This document shows positions 37,772-47,951 of a stretch of 64,000 nt of DNA, in pieces. Origin of the DNA: Fermentimonas sp. Lineage in GTDB: Bacteria > Bacteroidota > Bacteroidia > Bacteroidales > Dysgonomonadaceae. The DNA lies in NCBI GenBank assembly GCA_015478775.1, contig JADMKP010000007.1:124001-188000 (forward strand), read 5' to 3'. Under the pieces are notes generated by a model. It searched no databases. It worked only from the letters and a program-made list of their open reading frames with translations, and was not told where the DNA came from. Made by a program: the position numbers and the translations under genes. The number at the start of each line of letters is the position of its first letter. Position 1 is the stretch's first letter.

Positions 37772-38662
37772 ATGTGGAAAGAAAGATTCATTGATTATCT
37801 CCGTTATGAAAGGAACTACTCCTCTCTGACGGAGATTTCATATTTAAAAGACATTATTCAGTTTGAAGAATTCATTAAACTAAAAGATGACAACCTCAGT
37901 TTAATAAAGGTTGATAGGGATATTGTTCGAATTTGGGTAGGCAGTTTAATTGAACTAGGTTTTAAAGCAAGCTCGGTAAACAGAAAACTAAGCTCTTTAA
38001 AAACTTTTTATAAGTATTTAACTAAATCTGGTATCATTGAGAAGAGCCCGGTTGAATCTGTTTCGGGTCCAAAATTAAATTCAAAGATACCTTCATTTGC
38101 AAGTGAAAAACAGCTGAACGAAATTCTTGATGATGCAACCAACTTTTCTGAAGACTTTATAGGTGTACGTAATCAATTCTTAATTGAAATTCTGTATCTT
38201 ACAGGCATGAGGAGAGCAGAACTCATATCGCTTAAAGACAATGATATAGATTTTACGAGTTGCACAATAAGAGTAACAGGAAAAGGCAATAAACAACGAC
38301 TAATTCCATTTTCAGACCTGACTAAAGAGAAGTTGGAAAAATACATACATGTAAGGAACAAAGAAATAGAGAACAAATCACCTTTTCTTTTTGTTAAAGA
38401 TGATGGAAACGCAATGTATCCAAAACTCGTTTATAAAATAATTAACAACCATTTAAATTGCATTTCAACACTTTCAAAGAAAAGCCCTCATGTGCTCAGG
38501 CACTCATTTGCAACAGCAATGATTAATAATGGGGCTGAAATTAATTCTATAAAAGAGTTGATGGGACATGCCAGTCTTTCATCAACTGAAATCTATACTC
38601 ATGTGACTTTTGAAGAGATGAAGAAAACTTATGAAACCGCTCATCCGAGAGCAAATAAATAA
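37772..38662 (+). CDS. Tyrosine recombinase XerC/XerD-like
   Basis: 296 residues. The N-terminal SAM-like DNA-binding domain (about 1-85) has YLRYERNYSSLTEISYLKD. The catalytic domain carries the full set: Arg in LTGMRRAEL, Lys in VTGKGNKQR, HVLRHSFAT (His-x-x-Arg), GHASLSSTEIYTHV with His and the nucleophile Tyr. The length and lack of an extra arm fit the housekeeping Xer enzyme that resolves chromosome dimers rather than a phage integrase, and its fixed place next to rpsU and hpf supports that. C versus D cannot be decided by eye. Confidence 0.9.
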   Translation: MWKERFIDYLRYERNYSSLTEISYLKDIIQFEEFIKLKDDNLSLIKVDRDIVRIWVGSLIELGFKASSVNRKLSSLKTFYKYLTKSGIIEKSPVESVSGPKLNSKIPSFASEKQLNEILDDATNFSEDFIGVRNQFLIEILYLTGMRRAELISLKDNDIDFTSCTIRVTGKGNKQRLIPFSDLTKEKLEKYIHVRNKEIENKSPFLFVKDDGNAMYPKLVYKIINNHLNCISTLSKKSPHVLRHSFATAMINNGAEINSIKELMGHASLSSTEIYTHVTFEEMKKTYETAHPRANK

Positions 38663-38668
38663 AGGAGG
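38661..38668 (+). promoter_or_regulatory. Consensus Shine-Dalgarno site of hpf
   Basis: AAAGGAGG overlaps the xer stop codon by two bases and lies 7 nt before the hpf ATG. It is the same octamer as at rpsU and decides the start at 38676. Confidence 0.85.
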
Positions 38669-38675
38669 TAATAGC

Positions 38676-38972
38676 ATGGAACTAACAATTCAATCTGTGA
38701 ATTTTGACGCAACTGATCAATTAAAAACATTTGTTGAGAAAAAAGTAAGGAAACTTGAAAGGATTTCTGATGAGATAATTCAAGCAGAAGTAATACTAAA
38801 AGTTGTAAAACCAGAAACAGTTTTAAACAAAGCTGCAGCTTTGAAATTAAATATTAAACATAAAGAGGTATTTGCTAATAAAAATGCAGATACATTTGAA
38901 GAGGCTATAGACCTCTGTATTATGGCAATTGAAAAGCAGATCTTAAAAACAAAAGAAAAAAAAGAAAGATAA
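38676..38972 (+). CDS. hpf: Ribosome hibernation promoting factor (HPF/RaiA family, short form)
   Basis: 98 residues starting MELTIQSVNFDATDQLKTFVEKKV. The family fold (beta-alpha-beta-beta-beta-alpha) is clear, and the basic C-terminal helix ends in KTKEKKER. It binds the 30S decoding centre and stores ribosomes inactive in slow growth. It lacks the C-terminal dimerisation domain of long HPF. A longer reading from 38631 overlaps xer; the SD site supports the shorter start. The next genes are the tRNA cluster. Confidence 0.93.
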   Translation: MELTIQSVNFDATDQLKTFVEKKVRKLERISDEIIQAEVILKVVKPETVLNKAAALKLNIKHKEVFANKNADTFEEAIDLCIMAIEKQILKTKEKKER

Positions 38973-38993
38973 TTTGAAAAAAGTCAAATAAAG

Positions 38994-39025
38994 TTTTGGC
39001 ACAATTAAAAATATCACTACCTTTG
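38994..39025 (+). promoter_or_regulatory. Promoter of the tRNA-tuf cluster
   Basis: TTTTG (38994-38998) followed by GC lies 19 nt before TACCTTTG (39018-39025). This is the strongest -33/-7 pair in the window and probably drives the tRNAs and tuf. Confidence 0.75.
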
Positions 39026-39075
39026 CGACCGTTTCTCAGATAAAATATCTAGAGATAGCTAAAACAAGCGTTCAA

Positions 39076-39149
39076 GCCTCTTTAGCTCAGTTGGCCAGAG
39101 CACGTGATTTGTAATCTCGGGGTCGTTGGTTCGAATCCGACAAGAGGCT
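39076..39149 (+). tRNA. tRNA-Thr(TGT)
   Basis: Acceptor GCCTCTT pairs with AAGAGGC (39142-39148), discriminator T. The anticodon loop is TTTGTAA with TGT. The anticodon stem CGTGA/TCTCG has one T-T mismatch. CCA is not encoded. Confidence 0.95.
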
Positions 39150-39165
39150 CACAAATATTTTCTAA

Positions 39166-39250
39166 GGGCAGTTACCAGAGTGGACAAATGGGGCTGACTG
39201 TAACTCAGCTGGCTACGCCTTCGGTGGTTCGAATCCATCACTGCCCACCA
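39166..39250 (+). tRNA. tRNA-Tyr(GTA), CCA encoded
   Basis: Acceptor GGGCAGT pairs with ACTGCCC (39240-39246), followed by A and an encoded CCA. It has a long variable arm as expected for tRNA-Tyr, and anticodon GTA in CTGTAAC. Confidence 0.95.
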
Positions 39251-39327
39251 TAAAAGTTTGTCTATGAACTAATATAATAGTTTTCTAAAAGAACATTATT
39301 ATATATAAACTAAGGCATCTTTATTTT

Positions 39328-39400
39328 GCGGAAGTAGCTCAGTTGATAGAGCATTAGCCTTCCAAGCTGAGGGTCGCGGGTTTGAGTCCCGTCTTCCGCT
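39328..39400 (+). tRNA. tRNA-Gly(TCC)
   Basis: Acceptor GCGGAAG pairs with CTTCCGC (39393-39399), discriminator T. The anticodon loop is CTTCCAA with TCC. CCA is not encoded. Confidence 0.95.
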
Positions 39401-39404
39401 CATA

Positions 39405-39482
39405 TTTAATGAGCACAATGCTGCACGGGTCAAAGAAGATTATCCCGAGTGATACAGGGGAGTCCCGTCACCGCTTTTTTTT
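39405..39482 (+). other. tRNA-like remnant or spacer between tRNA-Gly and tRNA-Thr
   Basis: The segment ends in gagtcccgtcaccgct followed by T8. Its GAGTCCCGTC (39460-39469) is identical to the T-arm end of tRNA-Gly just upstream, and CCGCT follows in both. No complete cloverleaf can be drawn. It may be a decayed tRNA copy or a processed spacer. Confidence 0.4.
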
Positions 39483-39557
<75 letters not shown>

Positions 39558-39566
39558 CTATTTATT

Positions 39567-39624
39567 AAACGACAAGTATTCAAGATTTAGGCAGTAATGC
39601 TGTGTGTCTTGAGTTTCGCTGTTT
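39567..39624 (+). promoter_or_regulatory. Structured leader upstream of tuf
   Basis: A long imperfect hairpin: AAAC (39567-39570) with GTTT (39621-39624), a TCAAGA/TCTTGA core, and an inner CAG-TAATG-CTG stem-loop. It lies between tRNA-Thr and tuf and could be a processing or regulatory structure. The remaining bases to 39680 show no strict promoter. Confidence 0.4.
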
Positions 39625-39680
39625 ATAAACGTAAATAATAAGAATACATATTTTATTTAAACTAATTAATAGGACATTTT

Positions 39681-40868
39681 ATGGCAAAAGAACATTTTAA
39701 CCGGACAAAACCGCATGTCAATATCGGTACTATAGGTCACGTTGACCACGGTAAGACAACTCTTACAGCTGCTATAACTGCTGTTTTGGCAAAGAAGGGC
39801 TTCTCTCAAACACGTTCGTTCGATTCAATCGACAACGCTCCGGAAGAAAAAGAAAGAGGTATCACAATTAATACTTCACACGTTGAATATGAAACTGAAA
39901 ATCGTCACTATGCTCACGTAGACTGTCCTGGTCACGCTGACTATGTGAAGAATATGGTTACTGGTGCTGCTCAGATGGACGGTGCTATCATTGTTGTAGC
40001 TGCTACTGACGGACCAATGCCTCAAACTCGTGAACACATTCTTTTGGCACGTCAGGTAAACGTTCCCAGACTTGTTGTATTCATGAACAAAGTTGACTTA
40101 GTTGATGATGAGGAGATGTTGGAATTGGTTGAAATGGAAATGCGTGAACTGCTTTCATTCTACGAATTCGATGGAGACAATACTCCTGTTATCCAAGGTT
40201 CGGCACTTGGTGCACTTAACGGTGAACCAAAATGGGAAGATAAAGTAATGGAACTTATGAGTGCTGTAGACACTTGGATTCCACTACCTCCTCGTGATGT
40301 TGACAAACCATTCCTTATGCCTGTTGAAGACGTGTTTTCAATTACTGGTCGTGGCACTGTTGCTACAGGTCGTATTGAAACAGGTATTATCAAAACAGGT
40401 GAAGAAGTTCAAATTATTGGACTTGGCGCTGAAGGTAAAAAATCAGTAGTTACAGGAGTAGAAATGTTTCGTAAGATACTTGACGAAGGTCAGGCTGGTG
40501 ATAACGTAGGTCTATTACTTCGTGGTATTGACAAAGAAAGTATCAAACGTGGTATGGTTATTTCTCACCCAGGTAAAGTAAAACCTCACTCTAAAGTTAA
40601 AGCAGAAGTATATATCTTGAAGAAAGAAGAAGGTGGACGCCATACTCCTTTCCACGATAACTACCGTCCTCAATTCTATATCCGTACGCTGGACGTAACT
40701 GGTGAAATCAAATTGCCGGAAGGTGTTGAGATGGTAATGCCAGGTGACAACGTAACAATTGAAGTGGATCTAATCTATCCAGTAGCTTGTAACGTAGGTC
40801 TAAGATTTGCTATCCGTGAAGGTGGACGTACAGTTGGTGCAGGTCAGATTACTGAGCTAATTGACTAA
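39681..40868 (+). CDS. tuf: Elongation factor Tu
   Basis: 395 residues. It delivers aminoacyl-tRNA to the ribosome. The GTPase motifs are GHVDHGKTT (18-26), DCPGHADY, and NKVD; the switch-1 Thr is in [10 protein letters not shown]. Domains 2 and 3 are full length. It is embedded among tRNA genes (four before, tRNA-Trp after) as in other Bacteroidales, and codon use is strongly biased, as expected for a very highly expressed gene. Confidence 0.99.
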   Translation: MAKEHFNRTKPHVNIGTIGHVDHGKTTLTAAITAVLAKKGFSQTRSFDSIDNAPEEKERGITINTSHVEYETENRHYAHVDCPGHADYVKNMVTGAAQMDGAIIVVAATDGPMPQTREHILLARQVNVPRLVVFMNKVDLVDDEEMLELVEMEMRELLSFYEFDGDNTPVIQGSALGALNGEPKWEDKVMELMSAVDTWIPLPPRDVDKPFLMPVEDVFSITGRGTVATGRIETGIIKTGEEVQIIGLGAEGKKSVVTGVEMFRKILDEGQAGDNVGLLLRGIDKESIKRGMVISHPGKVKPHSKVKAEVYILKKEEGGRHTPFHDNYRPQFYIRTLDVTGEIKLPEGVEMVMPGDNVTIEVDLIYPVACNVGLRFAIREGGRTVGAGQITELID

Positions 40869-40874
40869 ATATTA

Positions 40875-40952
40875 TTCTCTGAAAAGAGAACAATGAATTA
40901 TAAATATAGACCTTCCATTCTCCTCACTTTATGTGAGGGCAAGGAAGGTTCT
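40875..40952 (+). terminator. Two hairpins between tuf and tRNA-Trp
   Basis: TTCTCT-GAAA-AGAGAA (40875-40890) is a perfect stem with a GNRA-type loop. A second, longer hairpin pairs gaccttcc with ggaaggttc around an inner cctcac/gtgagg stem (about 40909-40952). Neither is followed by a long T run, so they may be attenuating or processing structures rather than full stops. Confidence 0.5.
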
Positions 40953-40955
40953 TAT

Positions 40956-41028
40956 ACGGGTCTAGCTCAGTTGGTAGAGCACTGGTCTCCAAAACCAGGT
41001 GTCGGGAGTTCGAGTCTCTCGACCCGTG
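40956..41028 (+). tRNA. tRNA-Trp(CCA)
   Basis: Acceptor ACGGGTC pairs with GACCCGT (41021-41027), discriminator G as required for tRNA-Trp. The anticodon arm is CTGGT-CTCCAAA-ACCAG with anticodon CCA. The 3' CCA is not encoded. It lies 18 nt before secE. Confidence 0.97.
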
Positions 41029-41046
41029 CATAATTATCTAAATTAG

Positions 41047-41238
41047 ATGAAAAAAATAGTTGCATATATCAAGGATTCTTATAGCGAATTAGTACATAAG
41101 GTTTCTTGGCCTTCAAGAGAAGAGTTATCAGGCAGTACGGTAATAGTTTTAATTGCTTCCCTAATTATTGCCCTTATAGTATTTGGCATGGACTCTTTAT
41201 TTGAGTGGATATTAAAAATCCTCTACGGTATTTTATAA
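41047..41238 (+). CDS. secE: Preprotein translocase subunit SecE
   Basis: 63 residues, the short bacterial form with a single membrane helix (about 32-55). The conserved amphipathic region with VSWPSREEL precedes the helix and clamps SecY. It lies 19 nt before nusG, the usual pairing, and just after tRNA-Trp. Confidence 0.95.
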   Translation: MKKIVAYIKDSYSELVHKVSWPSREELSGSTVIVLIASLIIALIVFGMDSLFEWILKILYGIL

Positions 41239-41257
41239 TTCCTGAAGATAAGACATA

Positions 41258-41800
41258 ATGACTGAAGATAGAAAAAAATGGTACGTTTTACGTTCCGTTA
41301 GTGGTAAAGAAAATAAAGTCAAAGAATATCTTGAATCAGAGATACAAAAAACCGAATTGGGTAAATACATTTCTCAGGTACTAATCCCTACAGAGAAGAT
41401 TTTCACAGTTCGTAACGGTAAGAAAGTGATGAAAGAACGCGCTTATCTTCCTGGTTACGTATTGATTGAAGCGGAACTGACGGGAGAAGTTATTCATGAA
41501 CTTAAAAATATCAATTATGTTGCTGGCTTCTTGCCAAATACAACTAACCCTCAACCATTACATGAGTCGGAGGTTAAGCGTATTTTGGGCACAATGGATG
41601 AATTGGAAGAAGCTGGTGATGAAATGGATATGAAATACTACGTTGGCGAAAACGTGAAAGTGATTAGCGGTCCTTTCAGTAGTTTTTCTGGTGTAGTTGA
41701 AGAAATCAATGAAGAGAGAAAGAAGCTCAAAGTGATGGTTAAAATTTTCGGAAGGAAACAACTTCTGGAATTGAGCTATATGCAAGTAGAGAAAGAATAA
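41258..41800 (+). CDS. nusG: Transcription termination/antitermination factor NusG
   Basis: 180 residues. The NGN domain opens [20 protein letters not shown] and contains [20 protein letters not shown]; the C-terminal KOW domain (about 125-180) has [19 protein letters not shown]. It binds RNA polymerase across the cleft and couples to ribosome or Rho. It lies between secE and the ribosomal protein operon. Confidence 0.97.
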   Translation: MTEDRKKWYVLRSVSGKENKVKEYLESEIQKTELGKYISQVLIPTEKIFTVRNGKKVMKERAYLPGYVLIEAELTGEVIHELKNINYVAGFLPNTTNPQPLHESEVKRILGTMDELEEAGDEMDMKYYVGENVKVISGPFSSFSGVVEEINEERKKLKVMVKIFGRKQLLELSYMQVEKE

Positions 41801-41873
41801 TCAGTTATTTGGTTACGCAGATTCTGTAAATTCTACTAAGTGTTTCGAAAACCAATTAATTAAAATCAAGAAA

Positions 41874-42323
41874 ATGGCTAAAGAAGTTGCCGGACAACTA
41901 AAATTACAAATCAAAGGAGGTGCCGCAAATCCATCGCCCCCAGTAGGACCTGCATTAGGTTCAAAAGGGATCAATATTATGGATTTCTGCAAGCAGTTCA
42001 ATGCCAGGACTCAAGACAAACCCGGTAAAGTGTTACCAGTGGTAATCACTTACTATGCCGACAAGTCATTTGATTTTATTGTTAAAACTCCACCGGTTGC
42101 AATTCAATTATTAGAAGCTAGTAAACAAAAGGGAGGTTCAGCAGAACCCAATCGTCTAAAGATTGCTGCTATTACTTGGGATCAGATTCAAACAATCGCT
42201 CAAGATAAAATGACCGACCTTAATTGCTTCACTCTTGAATCAGCAATGAAAATGGTAGCTGGAACGGCTCGAAGCATGGGTATCACAGTTAAAGGGAAAT
42301 TTCCTGAAAATATTACAATTTAA
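41874..42323 (+). CDS. rplK: 50S ribosomal protein uL11
   Basis: 149 residues. It has the Pro-rich N-terminal [21 protein letters not shown] that contacts release factors and the thiostrepton site, and a C-terminal RNA-binding domain ending [12 protein letters not shown]. It starts 73 nt after nusG and is followed 15 nt later by rplA. Confidence 0.98.
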   Translation: MAKEVAGQLKLQIKGGAANPSPPVGPALGSKGINIMDFCKQFNARTQDKPGKVLPVVITYYADKSFDFIVKTPPVAIQLLEASKQKGGSAEPNRLKIAAITWDQIQTIAQDKMTDLNCFTLESAMKMVAGTARSMGITVKGKFPENITI

Positions 42324-42338
42324 AACTTCAATTGAGAC

Positions 42339-43040
42339 ATGAGTAAACTTACAAAAAATCAAAAGTTGGCTTTTAGCAAGATTGAAGCAGGAAAATCTTA
42401 TGCACTGAAAGAAGCATCTGAACTGGTAAAAGAAATAACTACTACCAAGTTCGACTCTTCTGTAGATATCGATGTGCGCTTAGGCGTAGATCCGCGAAAA
42501 GCTAATCAAATGGTAAGAGGTGTTGTAACTCTTCCTCACGGGACAGGTAAACAAGTTAGAGTTCTAGTATTGTGTTCTCCGGAAGTCGAAACCGAAGCTT
42601 TAGAAGCTGGTGCAGACTATGTAGGACTAGATGAATATATCGATAAAATTAAAGGTGGTTGGACCGATATTGATGTTATTATTACACAACCGCAGATAAT
42701 GGGTAAAATTGGTGCATTAGGGCGAGTTTTAGGACCACGCGGATTAATGCCTAATCCTAAGAGCGGTACGGTTACTCCTGATGTGGCAAAAGCCGTAAAG
42801 GAAGTAAAACAAGGTAAGATTGACTTTAAGGTTGACAAAGCTGGTATAATTCATACATCTGTTGGAAAGGTATCATTTTCACCGGAACAAATAAGAGATA
42901 ACGTTAGAGAATTCGTTCAAACGTTGATCAAATTGAAACCGACAGCAGCAAAAGGTACTTATATTAAGAGTATTTATCTTTCTAGTACAATGAGTCCAGG
43001 TATTAAGCTGGATACTAAAGCATTAGAAGAATCAAATTAA
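42339..43040 (+). CDS. rplA: 50S ribosomal protein uL1
   Basis: 233 residues, usual length. Conserved [36 protein letters not shown] and the C-terminal [20 protein letters not shown] are present. In other bacteria uL1 also represses its own operon by binding the leader; no clear L1 site was identified in the 73 nt before rplK. Confidence 0.98.
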   Translation: MSKLTKNQKLAFSKIEAGKSYALKEASELVKEITTTKFDSSVDIDVRLGVDPRKANQMVRGVVTLPHGTGKQVRVLVLCSPEVETEALEAGADYVGLDEYIDKIKGGWTDIDVIITQPQIMGKIGALGRVLGPRGLMPNPKSGTVTPDVAKAVKEVKQGKIDFKVDKAGIIHTSVGKVSFSPEQIRDNVREFVQTLIKLKPTAAKGTYIKSIYLSSTMSPGIKLDTKALEESN

Positions 43041-43051
43041 TAAAGGAATCA

Positions 43052-43570
43052 ATGAAAAGGGAAGATAAACAACAAATAATAGAACAGCTATCAGCTGATA
43101 TTCAAGAATACGAAAACTTTTACCTTACCGATATTGCTACATTAAATGCAGTAAAAACGAGTAAACTTAGAAGTGAGTGCTTCAAAGAGGATATCAAGTT
43201 GGTTGTAGTTAAAAACACCTTACTGCAAAAAGCATTCGAATCGCTGGAAGGAAAGTATGAAGAATTGTATCCTATTTTAAAAGGGAATACAGCAATCATG
43301 TTTTCAAATTCAGCTAATGCTCCTGCAAAGCTTATTGATAAATTTAAAGCCGACAAAGTACCATCATTAAAAGGTGCTTATGTTCAGGAAAGTTTCTTTA
43401 TCGGTGCAGAAACCCTTAAAGATCTTGTAAATATCAAGAGCAAAACAGAGCTTATCGGAGATGTTATTTCAATATTACAATCTCCTGCAAAGAATGTTAT
43501 ATCTGCGCTCCAATCCGGTGGAACAATAATTCATGGTGTATTAAAAACACTATCGGAAAGAGAACAATAA
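43052..43570 (+). CDS. rplJ: 50S ribosomal protein uL10
   Basis: 172 residues. N-terminal rRNA-binding domain with FYLTDIATLNAVKTSKLRSECF and VVKNTLLQKAFES, and a C-terminal helix that carries bL12 dimers. It starts 11 nt after rplA. The 60-nt gap to rplL is AT-rich and unstructured by eye. Confidence 0.96.
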   Translation: MKREDKQQIIEQLSADIQEYENFYLTDIATLNAVKTSKLRSECFKEDIKLVVVKNTLLQKAFESLEGKYEELYPILKGNTAIMFSNSANAPAKLIDKFKADKVPSLKGAYVQESFFIGAETLKDLVNIKSKTELIGDVISILQSPAKNVISALQSGGTIIHGVLKTLSEREQ

Positions 43571-43630
43571 TTGCACATACACAACAAACAAACAGAATTA
43601 GTAATCAATAATTAAATAAATACAAAAAAA

Positions 43631-44005
43631 ATGGCAGACTTAAAAAAATTTGCTGAAGACTTAGTTAACCTAACAGTTAAAGAAGTTAACGAATTAGCTG
43701 AAATTTTAAAAACTGAGTACGGTATCGAACCGGCTGCTGCAGCTGTTGCTGTTGCTGCAGGTCCTGCTGCTGGTGAAGTAGTTGCTGAGGAAAAAACGTC
43801 ATTCGACGTAATCCTTAAGAGTGCTGGTGCAGCTAAACTTGCTGTTGTTAAGGCAGTAAAAGAGCTTACTGGTCTAGGTCTTAAGGAATCTAAAGATTTA
43901 GTTGACGCTGCTCCAAGTGAATTGAAAAAAGGTATATCAAAAGACGAAGCGGAAGCTTTGAAAAAACAACTTGAAGAGGCTGGAGCAGAAGTTGAACTTA
44001 AATAG
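43631..44005 (+). CDS. rplL: 50S ribosomal protein bL12 (L7/L12)
   Basis: 124 residues. N-terminal dimerisation helices, an Ala/Gly/Val-rich hinge (about 35-52) and the C-terminal factor-binding domain with [39 protein letters not shown]. It recruits translational GTPases. It is followed by a hairpin that separates ribosomal protein from RNA polymerase genes. Confidence 0.98.
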   Translation: MADLKKFAEDLVNLTVKEVNELAEILKTEYGIEPAAAAVAVAAGPAAGEVVAEEKTSFDVILKSAGAAKLAVVKAVKELTGLGLKESKDLVDAAPSELKKGISKDEAEALKKQLEEAGAEVELK

Positions 44006-44029
44006 CATTTACCTAAACTAGGTTAATTC

Positions 44030-44067
44030 GGTTAGGAATCTTCATTATAGAAGGTTCTTAACCTTTT
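44030..44067 (+). terminator. Attenuator-like hairpin between rplL and rpoB
   Basis: 14-nt arms (44030-44043 and 44050-44063) pair fully if two G-U pairs are allowed, with a 6-nt loop and only four T after. Such a weak terminator would let part of the transcription pass into rpoBC, lowering polymerase output relative to ribosomal proteins, as is known at this junction in other bacteria. Confidence 0.7.
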
Positions 44068-44102
44068 CTGTCAATATATATTAGGTTCATAAACTCATTC
44101 CT

Positions 44103-47100
44103 ATGTCTTCAAACAAAGCCAATCAAAGAATAAATTTTGCGTCGATTAAAAATCCGCTTGACTTCCCAGATTTTCTAGAAGTACAGTTACAATCATTTCA
44201 GGATTTCATCCAACTCGACACGCCTCCAGAAAGCAGGAAAAAGGAAGGATTGTACAAGGTTTTCACAGAAAATTTCCCAATCACAGATACTCGTAACAAC
44301 TTTGTCCTGGAATTTTTGGATTATTATGTTGATCCACCAAGATATTCCATAGATGATTGTGTAGATAGGGGATTAACATATAGTGTACCTCTAAAAGCAA
44401 AACTATATCTCTATTGTACTGATCCCGATCACGAAGACTTTACTCCAGTAATACAAGACGTATACTTGGGTACAATTCCTTATATGACCGACAAAGGTAC
44501 ATTCGTGATTAATGGTGCAGAACGTGTTATTGTATCTCAACTTCATCGCTCGCCAGGTGTATTCTTTGGACAGAGCATGCATGCTAATGGTACATCACTT
44601 TATTCTGCCCGTGTAATACCTTTTAGAGGATCATGGATAGAATTTGCTACTGACATTAATAGTGTCATGTATGCATATATCGATCGTAAAAAGAAACTAC
44701 CTGTTACTACACTACTCCGTGCCATAGGTTTCGAGAATGACAAGGATATTCTTGAAATATTTGACTTGGCAGAAGAAGTGAAAGCAAATAAAACCAATCT
44801 GAAGAAAGTATTAGGTCGCAAACTAGCAGCCCGAGTACTTAAATCCTGGATGGAGGATTTTGTAGATGAAGATACTGGTGAAGTAACTTCTATTGAAAGA
44901 AATGAAGTTATTATTGAACGCGAAACTATATTAGAACAGGAACATGTTGATGATATTCTAGAATCGGGTGTTGCTTCCATTCTCCTACACAAGGAAACAG
45001 ACAACTCAATAGATTATTCAATTATATACAATACTTTGCAAAAAGATCCGAGTAATTCGGAAATTGATGCAATTCGTCATATATACCGCCTATTACGTAG
45101 TGCCGAGCCAGCAGATGATTCGAGTGCACGTGATGTTATTAATAATCTATTTTTCTCAGAAAAAAGATATGATTTAGGTGATGTAGGACGTTATAGAATT
45201 AACAAGAAATTAAATCTTGAAATAGTAGATGATATTCGTGTATTAACTAAAGAGGATATCATTGAAATTATAAAATATTTAATAGAGCTTATAAACTCCA
45301 AAACGGTAGTTGATGATATTGACCACTTAAGCAACAGGCGTGTACGTACTGTGGGAGAACAGCTTTATACACAATTTGGAATTGGGTTAACTCGTATGGC
45401 TCGCATAATCCGCGAAAGGATGAACGTTAGAGACAACGAAGTATTTACTCCAATAGATTTGATTAACGCAAAAACAATTTCTTCCGTGATTAATACTTTT
45501 TTCGGAACAAATGCGTTGTCTCAGTTTATGGATCAAACTAACCCGCTTGCAGAAATTACTCATAAACGTCGTTTGTCAGCATTAGGACCAGGTGGACTTT
45601 CTCGCGAACGTGCAGGATTTGAAGTTCGAGACGTACATTTCACTCATTATGGTCGTCTCTGTCCAATAGAAACTCCTGAAGGACCAAACATTGGTTTGAT
45701 TTCCTCACTTTGTGTTTATGCAAAAATAAATGATCTTGGATTTATTGAAACTCCATATAGAAAAGCAGAAAAGGGAGTTGTAAATACCAAAAATGATGAG
45801 ATTATTTATCTTGCTGCCGAGGAAGAGGAAGATAGGATTATTGCACAAGGTAATGCACCTTTGGATGAAAAAGGAAAATTTATTAATCCACGTGTAAAAT
45901 CAAGAAGAGATGCAGACTATCCAGTAGTTGCACCTGAAGAAGTAGAATTAATGGATGTATCTCCTATGCAGATTGCATCTATTGCAGCTTCACTAATTCC
46001 ATTCCTAGAGCATGATGATGCAAACCGCGCATTGATGGGTTCTAATATGATGAGACAGGCAGTGCCTCTTGTCAGAGCTGAATCTCCAATTGTGGGCACA
46101 GGTATTGAAGGTCAGGTAATACTCGACTCTCGCTCACAAATTGTAGCAGAAGGCTCGGGTGAAATAACTTTTGTAGATGCTACAACAATCAAAATCAGAT
46201 ACGAAAGAAGTGAAGAAGAAGAGTTCACTAGTTTTGGAAATTCTGAGAAAACATATAATATACCTAAATTCCGTAAAACAAACCAGAACACTACTGTAGA
46301 CCTTCGACCAATTTGTAAAGTTGGACAGAAAGTTACTAAGAACGAAATTCTTACCGAAGGTTACGCAACTGAGGGCGGAGAATTGGCACTTGGCAAAAAC
46401 CTTAAAGTGGCTTTTATGCCTTGGAAAGGTTATAACTTTGAAGATGCTATCGTATTAAGTGAAAGGTTAGTTAGCGATGACGTATTTACATCTATTCATG
46501 TTGAAGAATTTTCTTTAGAGGTTCGTGAAACTAAACGAGGAATGGAAGAATTAACTTCTGATATTCCTAACGTTAGCGAAGAAGCTACAAAAGAACTTGA
46601 TGAAAAAGGTATAGTACGAATAGGTGCCAGAATTAAACCAGGAGATATTTTAATTGGTAAAATTACTCCAAAAGGAGAATCAGATCCTTCGCCCGAAGAA
46701 AAACTATTACGTGCAATTTTCGGTGATAAGGCAGGTGATGTAAAAGATGCTTCTTTAAAAGCTTCTCCATCACTAAATGGTGTAGTAATACAAACTAATC
46801 TATTCTCAAAGGCATCCAAAAAAGGAAAAACAAAGCTTTCTAATAAAGCTATACTCCCTAAACTTGATGAAGAATATGAAGGTAAACTTGAAGAGTTAAG
46901 AAAAATCCTTATTGATAAACTTCTAAATCTTACAGAAGGCAAAAATTCTGCAGGAGTAAAAGATTATACCAATATAGATATAGTTCCAAAAGGAGTTAAA
47001 TTCACTCATAAGGTTCTCTCCGAAATAGACTTCCAGTCGGTTCAATTAAACAAATGGACAACGGATGCGCATAAGAATAATCTTATTCGTACAACTGTAA

Positions 47101-47915
47101 TAAACTATTTACGTAGTTTTAAAGAAATTGATGCTGAGCTTAAACGCAAACGTTTTGATCTTACTATTGGTGATGAGCTGCCTTCGGGAATTATGCAAAG
47201 CGCCAAGGTGTATGTTGCTAAAAAGCGAAAAATACAAGTAGGAGATAAAATGGCCGGACGACACGGTAATAAGGGTATTGTCTCTAAAATTGTACGTCAG
47301 GAAGACATGCCTTTTTTAGCAGATGGTACACCGGTAGATATAGTTTTAAACCCACTTGGTGTTCCTTCTCGTATGAACCTTGGACAGATTTTTGAAACTG
47401 TTCTTGGATGGGCCGGGAGACAATTGGATTTGAAATTTGCTACTCCTATTTTCGACGGTGCACAACTGGAGGATTTAAATGTATGGACTGAAAAAGCAGG
47501 TATTCCAAATTATGGAAAAACATATTTATATGACGGTGGTACTGGTGAAAGATTTGACCAGCCAGCAACTGTAGGTATAATTTACATGCTTAAACTTGGA
47601 CATATGGTGGAAGACAAAATGCATGCTCGTTCAATTGGTCCTTATTCACTCATTACACAACAACCTCTGGGTGGTAAAGCTCAGTTTGGTGGTCAGCGTT
47701 TTGGTGAGATGGAAGTTTGGGCATTGGAAGCATTTGGCGCTGCTCATATTTTGCAAGAGATTCTTACTGTTAAGTCTGATGATGTAGTTGGCCGTTCTAA
47801 AGCTTATGAATCTATAGTTAAGGGAGAGGCAATGCCTCAACCGGGAATACCGGAATCTCTAAACGTGCTGATTCATGAACTTCAGGGATTAGGTTTAAAC
47901 ATCACTCTCGATTAA
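44103..47915 (+). CDS. rpoB: DNA-directed RNA polymerase subunit beta
   Basis: 1270 residues. It forms one pincer of the polymerase. The rifampicin pocket reads [20 protein letters not shown] then SALGPGG, the wild-type (sensitive) residues at the usual resistance positions. The C-terminal [24 protein letters not shown] and the [15 protein letters not shown] fork region are intact. It is 97 nt after rplL and 36 nt before rpoC. Confidence 0.99.
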   Translation: MSSNKANQRINFASIKNPLDFPDFLEVQLQSFQDFIQLDTPPESRKKEGLYKVFTENFPITDTRNNFVLEFLDYYVDPPRYSIDDCVDRGLTYSVPLKAKLYLYCTDPDHEDFTPVIQDVYLGTIPYMTDKGTFVINGAERVIVSQLHRSPGVFFGQSMHANGTSLYSARVIPFRGSWIEFATDINSVMYAYIDRKKKLPVTTLLRAIGFENDKDILEIFDLAEEVKANKTNLKKVLGRKLAARVLKSWMEDFVDEDTGEVTSIERNEVIIERETILEQEHVDDILESGVASILLHKETDNSIDYSIIYNTLQKDPSNSEIDAIRHIYRLLRSAEPADDSSARDVINNLFFSEKRYDLGDVGRYRINKKLNLEIVDDIRVLTKEDIIEIIKYLIELINSKTVVDDIDHLSNRRVRTVGEQLYTQFGIGLTRMARIIRERMNVRDNEVFTPIDLINAKTISSVINTFFGTNALSQFMDQTNPLAEITHKRRLSALGPGGLSRERAGFEVRDVHFTHYGRLCPIETPEGPNIGLISSLCVYAKINDLGFIETPYRKAEKGVVNTKNDEIIYLAAEEEEDRIIAQGNAPLDEKGKFINPRVKSRRDADYPVVAPEEVELMDVSPMQIASIAASLIPFLEHDDANRALMGSNMMRQAVPLVRAESPIVGTGIEGQVILDSRSQIVAEGSGEITFVDATTIKIRYERSEEEEFTSFGNSEKTYNIPKFRKTNQNTTVDLRPICKVGQKVTKNEILTEGYATEGGELALGKNLKVAFMPWKGYNFEDAIVLSERLVSDDVFTSIHVEEFSLEVRETKRGMEELTSDIPNVSEEATKELDEKGIVRIGARIKPGDILIGKITPKGESDPSPEEKLLRAIFGDKAGDVKDASLKASPSLNGVVIQTNLFSKASKKGKTKLSNKAILPKLDEEYEGKLEELRKILIDKLLNLTEGKNSAGVKDYTNIDIVPKGVKFTHKVLSEIDFQSVQLNKWTTDAHKNNLIRTTVINYLRSFKEIDAELKRKRFDLTIGDELPSGIMQSAKVYVAKKRKIQVGDKMAGRHGNKGIVSKIVRQEDMPFLADGTPVDIVLNPLGVPSRMNLGQIFETVLGWAGRQLDLKFATPIFDGAQLEDLNVWTEKAGIPNYGKTYLYDGGTGERFDQPATVGIIYMLKLGHMVEDKMHARSIGPYSLITQQPLGGKAQFGGQRFGEMEVWALEAFGAAHILQEILTVKSDDVVGRSKAYESIVKGEAMPQPGIPESLNVLIHELQGLGLNITLD

Positions 47916-47951
47916 TTACAATATCTATCATAACTCTTTATAAAGTTAATT

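Noticed and set aside
37772-38662. Tyrosine recombinase considered as a mobile-element integrase
   Set aside because: Flanked by conserved core genes (rpsU, hpf, tRNAs), of housekeeping Xer size, with no attachment repeats or cargo genes despite the tRNA genes nearby.
44600-45004. 134-codon open frame antisense to rpoB
   Set aside because: Mirror of strongly coding rpoB sequence; Ser-rich composition is typical of such shadows. The same holds for 46496-46942 and 19135-19545.
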